Assembly: GCF_000175195.1 (NCBI RefSeq)
Contig: NZ_ACQL01000055.1
Span: forward strand, 1-64,000
Source of the DNA: Actinobacillus minor NM305
GTDB taxonomy: Bacteria > Pseudomonadota > Gammaproteobacteria > Enterobacterales > Pasteurellaceae
Length of the DNA: 64,000 nt
Direction: 5' to 3'
Part shown: piece by piece, positions 58,756 through 64,000 of the stretch
Position numbering within the stretch: position 1 is the stretch's first letter
Layout: each line of letters starts with the position of its first letter
The notes under the pieces: generated by a model
The model's input: only the letters and a program-made list of their open reading frames with translations
Told to the model about the DNA's origin: nothing
Databases searched by the model: none
Translations under genes and position numbers: made by a program

Positions 58756-59646
58756 ATGACAATCACAATTCTTGACGGTGGTATGAGCCGTGAACTTATG
58801 CGCCTTAATGCCCCTTTCCGCCAACCAGAATGGTCTGCTCTTTCTTTATATGAAAAACCAAGCGCAGTTCAACAGGTACACGAAAATTTTATTCAAAGTG
58901 GCGCAGAAATTATTACCACAAACAGCTATGCAGTGGTGCCTTTTCATATTGGCGATCAACGCTTTATTGCCGATGGAAAGATGCTTGCCGATTTAGCCGG
59001 TCGTTTAGCCAAACAAGCGGTCAAAAATAGTCAAAAAAATGTCAAAATCGCAGGCTCATTACCGCCTTTGTTTGGCTCATATCGCCCTGATCTTTTCCAA
59101 GCCGAGAAAGTGAAAGAAACCGCTCAACCACTGATTGATGGCTTAGCGCCTTATGTCGATTTTTGGTTATGCGAAACCCAAAGTGCCATCATTGAACCTC
59201 AATCGATCAAACCATTACTCCCTGATAATCGTCCATTATGGGTTTCATTTACTTTAACCGATGATGAACCTACGCCGGAACCACAATTACGTTCAGGTGA
59301 AAGTGTCAAAATGGCAGTCGAAAAGATGATTGAACTCGGTGTACAAGCCATTCTCTTTAATTGCTGCCAGCCTGAAGTCATTACCGAAGCATTAAATATT
59401 ACCCGCCAAGCATTAGCGGCCCATCAAGCAACACATATTCAGATCGGTGCTTACGCAAATGCATTCGCTCCTCAACCGAAAGATGCTACGGCTAACGATG
59501 GTTTGGATGAGGTTCGCCCAGATCTTGATCCGCAAGCCTACCTCACTTGGGCGCAAAAATGGGTCGAAAGTGGTGCAAGCATTATTGGCGGCTGTTGTGG
59601 TATTGGACTTGAACATATTCAAGCATTATCAGAAAACCTCAAATAA
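58756..59646 (+). CDS. mmuM: Homocysteine S-methyltransferase (MmuM type)
   Basis: Zinc enzyme that transfers a methyl group from S-methylmethionine (or SAM) to homocysteine, giving methionine. ILDGGMSRELMR, ITTNSYAVVPF, WLCETQSAI, the zinc-site Cys in ILFNCCQPE and the C-terminal IIGGCCGIGLEHI (the GGCCG pair) are complete. Length 296 aa is normal. A permease gene follows after 9 bases, which recalls the E. coli mmuP-mmuM pair, but the permease looks more like an arginine/ornithine exchanger. Confidence 0.92.
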   Translation: MTITILDGGMSRELMRLNAPFRQPEWSALSLYEKPSAVQQVHENFIQSGAEIITTNSYAVVPFHIGDQRFIADGKMLADLAGRLAKQAVKNSQKNVKIAGSLPPLFGSYRPDLFQAEKVKETAQPLIDGLAPYVDFWLCETQSAIIEPQSIKPLLPDNRPLWVSFTLTDDEPTPEPQLRSGESVKMAVEKMIELGVQAILFNCCQPEVITEALNITRQALAAHQATHIQIGAYANAFAPQPKDATANDGLDEVRPDLDPQAYLTWAQKWVESGASIIGGCCGIGLEHIQALSENLK

Positions 59647-59655
59647 GGGAAAGCT

Positions 59656-61071
59656 ATGTCGAATAAAAAAATTGGATTAGTATCCCTTACTGCATTAGTA
59701 CTTAGCTCAATGATCGGTTCAGGGATTTTTAGTTTACCGCAAAATATGGCTGCCGTAGCAGGTTCTGAGGCATTGCTTATCGGTTGGGCAATTACCGGCG
59801 TTGGCATAATCTTCCTTGGGCTTTCTTTTTTCTACATTTCTCGGTTAAAACCAGAATTAGACGGTGGCATTTATACTTATGCTCGAGAAGGCTTTGGTGA
59901 CTTAATGGGCTTTATGTCTGCTTGGGGCTATTGGCTTTGTGCAACGATTGGTATTGTCGGTTATCTGGTGGTTGCTTTTGAAGGACTAGGTACTTTTACA
60001 GATAACGAAAATACAATCATTTTTGGGCAAGGAAATACGCTCGCTTCTTTTATTGGCTCCTCTATCATCGTTTGGCTCGTTCATATTTTGATTGCCAATG
60101 GTGTTAAAGAGGCAGCCTCCGTTAATCTTATCGCTACCTTTGTTAAAGTTTTCCCACTTATTTTGTTTATTGGGCTTGCGATTTGGTATTTCTCGCCAGT
60201 AACATTTAGCCAAGACATTAAGGCAACGGCTTTAAATAACAGTGTTTCTGATCAAGTAAAAAATACTATGCTCATCACGCTCTGGGTATTTACGGGCGTA
60301 GAAGGCGCTTCTGTTCTTTCTGCTCACGCAAAGAAAAAAAGTGATGTAGGTTTAGCAACCGTATTAGGGATTATCATTGCTTTAGTGCTATATGTTGCCA
60401 TTACCGTACTTGCTCTTGGTATTTTACCAAGAGAAGTGATTGCAGAAATGTCTAACCCTTCTATGGCAGGATTACTTGAACAAATGATGGGAGCAAGCGG
60501 TAAAATTATCATTACGTTTTGCTTAATTGTTTCGGTACTAGCCTCTTACATCAGCTGGACAATGTACTGCTCTGAGGTTCCTTATCGAGGCGCAAAAAAT
60601 GGGGCTTTTCCTAAAATTTTAGATAAGCTCAATGAAAATGATGTTGCTATCAACTCACTATGGTTTACAGGTGCAGTTGTACAATTTTGCTTATTCTTAG
60701 TCTTAATGACAGGCAAAAGCTACGAAACACTATTATTAATTTCGACCTCAATGATCCTCGTACCTTATTTATTGATTGGCGCTTATTTACTTAAACTGTC
60801 TATTCAACAAAATGCGGCTTGGCATATTAAACTAACAGGGCTCATTGCAACGCTTTATGGCATTTGGATCTTATATGCGGCAGGTTTAGATTATCTGTTA
60901 CTCTCTGTGATTTTATACCTTCCGGGCATCGGTTTATTCCTTTATTCACGCTATCAGTTTAATGGGAAGAAATTTAACCTAACCCAATGGGAAAAAGGAC
61001 TACTTCTTATTATCTGCCTGCTCTTTATATGGGCGGTTTATCACAGTCTAACCAATATGGATTGGAGCTAA
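59656..61071 (+). CDS. APC-family amino acid permease, ArcD-like
   Basis: Inner-membrane transporter of 471 aa with about 12 to 13 helices. The start VLSSMIGSGIFSLPQNMA and LDGGIYTYAREGFGDLMGFMSAWGYWLCA match basic amino acid/polyamine antiporters such as ArcD, and EGASVLSAHAKKKSDVGLAT is also typical. In the arcB-arcC context an arginine/ornithine or citrulline/ornithine exchange is plausible. Next to mmuM, S-methylmethionine uptake is an alternative. The sequence alone does not decide. Confidence 0.82.
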   Translation: MSNKKIGLVSLTALVLSSMIGSGIFSLPQNMAAVAGSEALLIGWAITGVGIIFLGLSFFYISRLKPELDGGIYTYAREGFGDLMGFMSAWGYWLCATIGIVGYLVVAFEGLGTFTDNENTIIFGQGNTLASFIGSSIIVWLVHILIANGVKEAASVNLIATFVKVFPLILFIGLAIWYFSPVTFSQDIKATALNNSVSDQVKNTMLITLWVFTGVEGASVLSAHAKKKSDVGLATVLGIIIALVLYVAITVLALGILPREVIAEMSNPSMAGLLEQMMGASGKIIITFCLIVSVLASYISWTMYCSEVPYRGAKNGAFPKILDKLNENDVAINSLWFTGAVVQFCLFLVLMTGKSYETLLLISTSMILVPYLLIGAYLLKLSIQQNAAWHIKLTGLIATLYGIWILYAAGLDYLLLSVILYLPGIGLFLYSRYQFNGKKFNLTQWEKGLLLIICLLFIWAVYHSLTNMDWS

Positions 61072-61080
61072 AAAGCAAGG

Positions 61081-61290
61081 TTGCTCATCGTAAAGAACAT
61101 AAGCCAACATTCGCTACAAATGGTATATAAGCTCTTTTGGTATGATAAGTTAGGCGTATCGCAATCTAATGATATCGAAGAGCTAGGAAAAAACTGGCAA
61201 TCGCTTTGGTTAAATACGCAAGAAAAACAGATTATTCTACTGGTAAAGCCAACGGAAGAAAGTGAGAATTATCGGGTTTATGTTAAGTGA
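61081..61290 (+). CDS. Short YcfL/DUF1425-like protein, probably N-terminally truncated
   Basis: A 69-codon frame begins at TTG 61081, ten bases after the permease stop, with weak start signals. LQMVYKLFWYDKLGVSQ and EKQIILLVKPTEESENYRVYV resemble the second half of YcfL-type lipoproteins (DUF1425). Neither a signal peptide nor a lipobox is present, so this may be the relic of such a gene. The match is from memory and modest. Confidence 0.4.
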   Translation: MLIVKNISQHSLQMVYKLFWYDKLGVSQSNDIEELGKNWQSLWLNTQEKQIILLVKPTEESENYRVYVK

Positions 61291-61368
61291 GTGTTTTCCA
61301 TCTATTCTTTTATAGCGTTAAGTCGTTACTGGTTTATAGCGTTCAAAATAGCGAGACTATTTAATTTA

Positions 61369-61408
61369 AAGGGTTAAGCTCTATATTACCTGAGACTTAA
61401 CCTTTTTT
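61369..61408 (+). terminator. Intrinsic terminator before rmuC
   Basis: AAGGGTTAAG and CTTAACCTTT pair with a loop of about 17 nt, followed by a T-run. It closes the transcription unit of the permease region. Confidence 0.75.
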
Positions 61409-61465
61409 ATTTCTAAAAAAAGTATAACATGATAATATATACTCATTATTTTTACAGTATTCTTT

Positions 61466-63082
61466 ATGGCTATGTTTGAAAACTATTGGCACTATATTGT
61501 CATTGTCTTACTCTTTTTGCTTTCTTTAGTACTTTTCTTTTTCCACTCTCGAGCGCAACGAGATGTATTGGAATTACAACAAGATTTAGAAGAGGCTAAA
61601 AATACTTCTACTCAATTAACCCAAAAACTTGAACAGCTTTTGACAGAAAAAAGCCAGTTAGAGCAATGGGCTATTCAATATAAAGTCCAATCGGAAAATG
61701 CCCTTGAGCGAATTCGTGAAAAAGAGAATGAAATTGACTGCTTGCAACAAAAAATAATTTTGGCTGAACAAGCTGAAAATCAATTGGAAAATTACATTAG
61801 TGAGCTAAAAGAGCGAATTGGATCATCGCAGGCGAAAGCAGAAGGTTTAGAAGAACAGCTTCAAACCACACAAAATGCGCTTATAAATAAAGAGCGAGAA
61901 ACTCAATCGTTATTTGTTCAGTTAAGTCAAACACAGAATGATTTAACGGAATTACGCACAACATTGCATGAAAAACAAGCCAATTTTGAAGCTCAGCAGC
62001 GGAATTTTATTGAAGTTAAGCAGCAGCTCAATAGTGAGTTTCAGCATTTGGCGCAACAAATCTTGGAAGAAAAGAGCCAGCTATTTGCACAGAGTAATCA
62101 AACGTCCCTTGATGCTTTATTAAAGCCGTTTAGAGAGCAAATTGAAGGCTTCCAAAAACGTGTGAATGAAGTTCATAGCGAATCGGTTAAAGGCACTGCA
62201 AATTTAGAAGCAGAGATTAAACGAGTGCTTCAAGTGGGGCTATCAATGTCTGAAGAAGCCCAAAATTTAGCCACAGCGTTAAAAGGTAACAATAAGGTTG
62301 CAGGTAATTGGGGAGAAGTGCAATTAGAAAGTGCTTTGCAAGCAGCAGGCTTATTAGCCGGTGAGCATTATGTTGCTCAAGAAAGTTTCCGTAATGAAGA
62401 AGGAAAACGATTTGCACCAGATTTTGTTCTGCATCTACCAGATAATAAGCATTTAATTATTGATAGCAAAGTGTCGCTTGTTGCTTACGATAAAGCGGTT
62501 CGAGCAGACAATATGGCGGAAATCAACCAAGCCTTTGATGAACATTGTCGTTCACTGAGAACCCATATTGAAGGTTTATCTAAGAAAAATTATAGTGCTT
62601 TATTAGGCGTGAAAAGTCCTGATTTTGTGTTAATGTTTGTGCCGATTGAGCCTGCTTATATTGAAGCTATGAAACATGATCCAACCTTGTTTAATTTTGG
62701 TTATGAACATAATGTGATTTTGGTTTCTTATACAACATTAATGCCTATTTTACGTACAGTTGCGAATTTATGGCGAATTGAACGAGGAAATAATGAAGCC
62801 CGTGAAATTAGCGAGAAAGCCGGTGAAATTTATAATCAAGTTTGTACCATTGCAGACCGTCTCAGTAAGCTAGGTAACACACTCAATACTGCCAATAATC
62901 AGTATAATCAAACTGTAACGGCTTTAGTGGGGCGACAAGGCTTACTTGGTAAAGTTGAACGTTTCCAACAACTTTCTAGTAAGGCAAGCCAGCTTGTTCC
63001 ACAAGTAGAGCTTTTAACCAGCGATTTGGATACAGCAAAATTAGAAGTATTGGTAGAAAAGGAAGCGGAACATGACGACTAA
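61466..63082 (+). CDS. rmuC: DNA recombination protein RmuC
   Basis: Limits DNA inversions and may act as a nuclease-like factor. The 538-aa protein has an N-terminal membrane helix (YIVIVLLFLLSLVLFFF, about residues 10-27), a long coiled coil (about 30-215) and the conserved RmuC domain: GNWGEVQLESALQAAGLLAGEHY, RFAPDFVLHLPDNKHLIIDSKV-type segment (two parts) and the late NLWRIERGNNEAREI. It overlaps pabA by 11 bp. Confidence 0.95.
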   Translation: MAMFENYWHYIVIVLLFLLSLVLFFFHSRAQRDVLELQQDLEEAKNTSTQLTQKLEQLLTEKSQLEQWAIQYKVQSENALERIREKENEIDCLQQKIILAEQAENQLENYISELKERIGSSQAKAEGLEEQLQTTQNALINKERETQSLFVQLSQTQNDLTELRTTLHEKQANFEAQQRNFIEVKQQLNSEFQHLAQQILEEKSQLFAQSNQTSLDALLKPFREQIEGFQKRVNEVHSESVKGTANLEAEIKRVLQVGLSMSEEAQNLATALKGNNKVAGNWGEVQLESALQAAGLLAGEHYVAQESFRNEEGKRFAPDFVLHLPDNKHLIIDSKVSLVAYDKAVRADNMAEINQAFDEHCRSLRTHIEGLSKKNYSALLGVKSPDFVLMFVPIEPAYIEAMKHDPTLFNFGYEHNVILVSYTTLMPILRTVANLWRIERGNNEAREISEKAGEIYNQVCTIADRLSKLGNTLNTANNQYNQTVTALVGRQGLLGKVERFQQLSSKASQLVPQVELLTSDLDTAKLEVLVEKEAEHDD

Positions 63083-63656
63083 GTTGTTAATTATCGATAA
63101 TCACGATTCTTTTACTTTTAATTTAGTCGATTTATTGCGCCCAATTTGTCATACGCATCAGATTGACATGCAAATTGTGAAAGCAGAAGACGTGGAATTG
63201 GATAAAGTGGCGGAATTTAGTCATATTCTGATTTCACCGGGGCCGGATGTACCGAGAGCTTATCCAAAAACGTTTCAAATGCTGACGGATTATCATCAGT
63301 CTAAATCGATCTTAGGGGTTTGTTTAGGTCATCAGACCATCGCCGAATTTTTTGGTGGGGAACTGTATAATTTAGCGGAAGTAAGGCATGGGCAACAACG
63401 CCCACTTTATCAAATTCAGGATAATCCGCTTTTTCATTCTCTGCCGGCTTCGTTTAACATCGGGCTTTATCATTCGTGGGCAATTTCGCAAGATTCTTTA
63501 AAAAACACACCGCTTGTTGCAACCGCGGTGTGTGATCAAAATGTCTTGATGGCGTTTAAACATCAAACCTTGCCGATTTATGGTGTCCAATTTCACCCTG
63601 AATCTTTTATTACCGAGTATGGCAGCATGATGCTAACGCATTGGCTTGTGAGCTAA
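63072..63656 (+). CDS. pabA: Aminodeoxychorismate/anthranilate synthase glutamine amidotransferase (PabA type)
   Basis: Class I glutaminase that supplies ammonia to PabB. LLIIDNHDSFTFNLVD, ISPGPDVPRAY, the nucleophile Cys in GVCLGHQTIAEFFGG, and the His-Glu pair in GVQFHPESFIT are all present. Length 194 aa is normal. With pabB at 43.5 kb and no trpE adjacent, a PabA role is most likely. It overlaps rmuC by 11 bp and the convergent MFS gene by 4 bp. Confidence 0.88.
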   Translation: MTTKLLIIDNHDSFTFNLVDLLRPICHTHQIDMQIVKAEDVELDKVAEFSHILISPGPDVPRAYPKTFQMLTDYHQSKSILGVCLGHQTIAEFFGGELYNLAEVRHGQQRPLYQIQDNPLFHSLPASFNIGLYHSWAISQDSLKNTPLVATAVCDQNVLMAFKHQTLPIYGVQFHPESFITEYGSMMLTHWLVS

Positions 63657-64000
63657 AAGTTTGTTGAAAAACGCTTTGGCACAATAAAGATTGCCGGTAG
63701 AGCAAAAAGTGTCATCGTTAAAAACATCCACGTTGGGCTACTTTGATAGATAATGCCGGAAAGGAATGTAAAAATGGCCATCATGGCACAGCTGCCTAAT
63801 CCGAAATAGAGTCCTTGCAACTTCGCAATTTTGTTCGTTTCTTGGCTAGAAATATAGCGAATCATCGCAAAATGAGCTAAGGCAAAACTCAGTGAATGAA
63901 AGAGTTGTGAGAATGCGAGTAGGTTAATGTCAGTCGTAGTGGCGAGTAATGTCCAACGCAGGGCAGTCCCAAGTGTTGAAACGAGGATTAAATACGCAAG
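63653..64000 (-). CDS. MFS transporter, HcaT/3-phenylpropionate-permease-like, C-terminal part
   Basis: 115 C-terminal residues of an inner-membrane transporter; the gene continues past base 64000. RWTLLATTTDINLLAFSQLFHSLSFALAHFAMIRYI aligns with the C-terminal helices of HcaT-like proton symporters, followed by LQGLYFGLGSCAMMAIFTFLSG and LPAIFIVPKRF. Four membrane helices are visible. Substrate is unknown; HcaT homologues in this family are often annotated without evidence. Confidence 0.8.
   Translation of the reverse strand, partial: LAYLILVSTLGTALRWTLLATTTDINLLAFSQLFHSLSFALAHFAMIRYISSQETNKIAKLQGLYFGLGSCAMMAIFTFLSGIIYQSSPTWMFLTMTLFALPAIFIVPKRFSTNF

Overview
The window reads as the chromosome of a Pasteurellaceae bacterium, most likely Actinobacillus or a close relative. 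Three things point there. The hybrid peroxiredoxin-glutaredoxin next to oxyR is typical of the family. The gene order (coaBC-dut-slmA, rpsF-priB-rpsR-rplI, gcvB/gcvA, murB-birA-miaA) and the protein sequences look like that family. The uptake signal is of the Actinobacillus pleuropneumoniae type (ACAAGCGGTC core, for example near 10084, 13820, 30232, 45824, 55581, 58202, 59023) rather than the Haemophilus influenzae AAGTGCGGT type. Several copies sit inside transcription terminators. I saw no rRNA, tRNA, CRISPR array or prophage.

Left part (1-13.8 kb): mpl (partial), the peroxide-defence pair pgdx/oxyR with fabR, rsmC, holD, znuA, rne with a long leader, radC, coaBC, a GT8 glycosyltransferase gene broken at a run of nine G (probably phase-variable), dut, slmA, yheU and crp. 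This is mostly core genome.

Accessory island (about 13.82-28.09 kb): a 14.3-kb AT-rich insert between crp and murB, bounded by a 51-bp imperfect inverted repeat with a perfect 27-bp core. It holds a membrane-anchored protein followed by the relic of an RTX lipase-like gene. A second small membrane-anchored protein follows, then a 2248-residue RTX protein, an ABC exporter and a membrane-fusion protein, and finally a decayed IS1595-type transposase. The RTX protein joins a FrpC/ApxIVA-like calcium self-processing module, a subtilisin-like protease domain with a kexin-type P domain, and four blocks of calcium-binding repeats. Two CRP-like sites lie in front of the two small-protein/RTX modules. 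This is the most unusual system in the window.

Middle (28.1-43.4 kb): murB-birA-miaA, mqo, two small unknown genes, hemB, grxA, a small HTH regulator, two lipoproteins, a 1493-residue trimeric autotransporter, an unknown gene behind an attenuator-like hairpin, and two DUF805 membrane proteins. Right part (43.5-64 kb): pabB-pabC, adk, the GcvB small RNA divergent from gcvA, yjjG, the S6-PriB-S18-L9 operon with a leader motif, a Sel1-repeat protein, an exported esterase, purD behind a PurR box, ybaB-recR-grxD, ilvE-ridA, an arginine/carbamoyl-phosphate cluster without arginine deiminase (arcB-arcC-rimI-mmuM-permease), rmuC-pabA and a partial MFS transporter.

Working together: CRP is encoded right next to an island that carries CRP-like operators, so toxin output may follow carbon status. 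The RTX protein and exporter form a self-contained type I secretion unit that needs only a TolC from elsewhere. Surface variation comes from the GT8 switch and the autotransporter. PabB, PabC and PabA for folate synthesis are split between two loci 18 kb apart.
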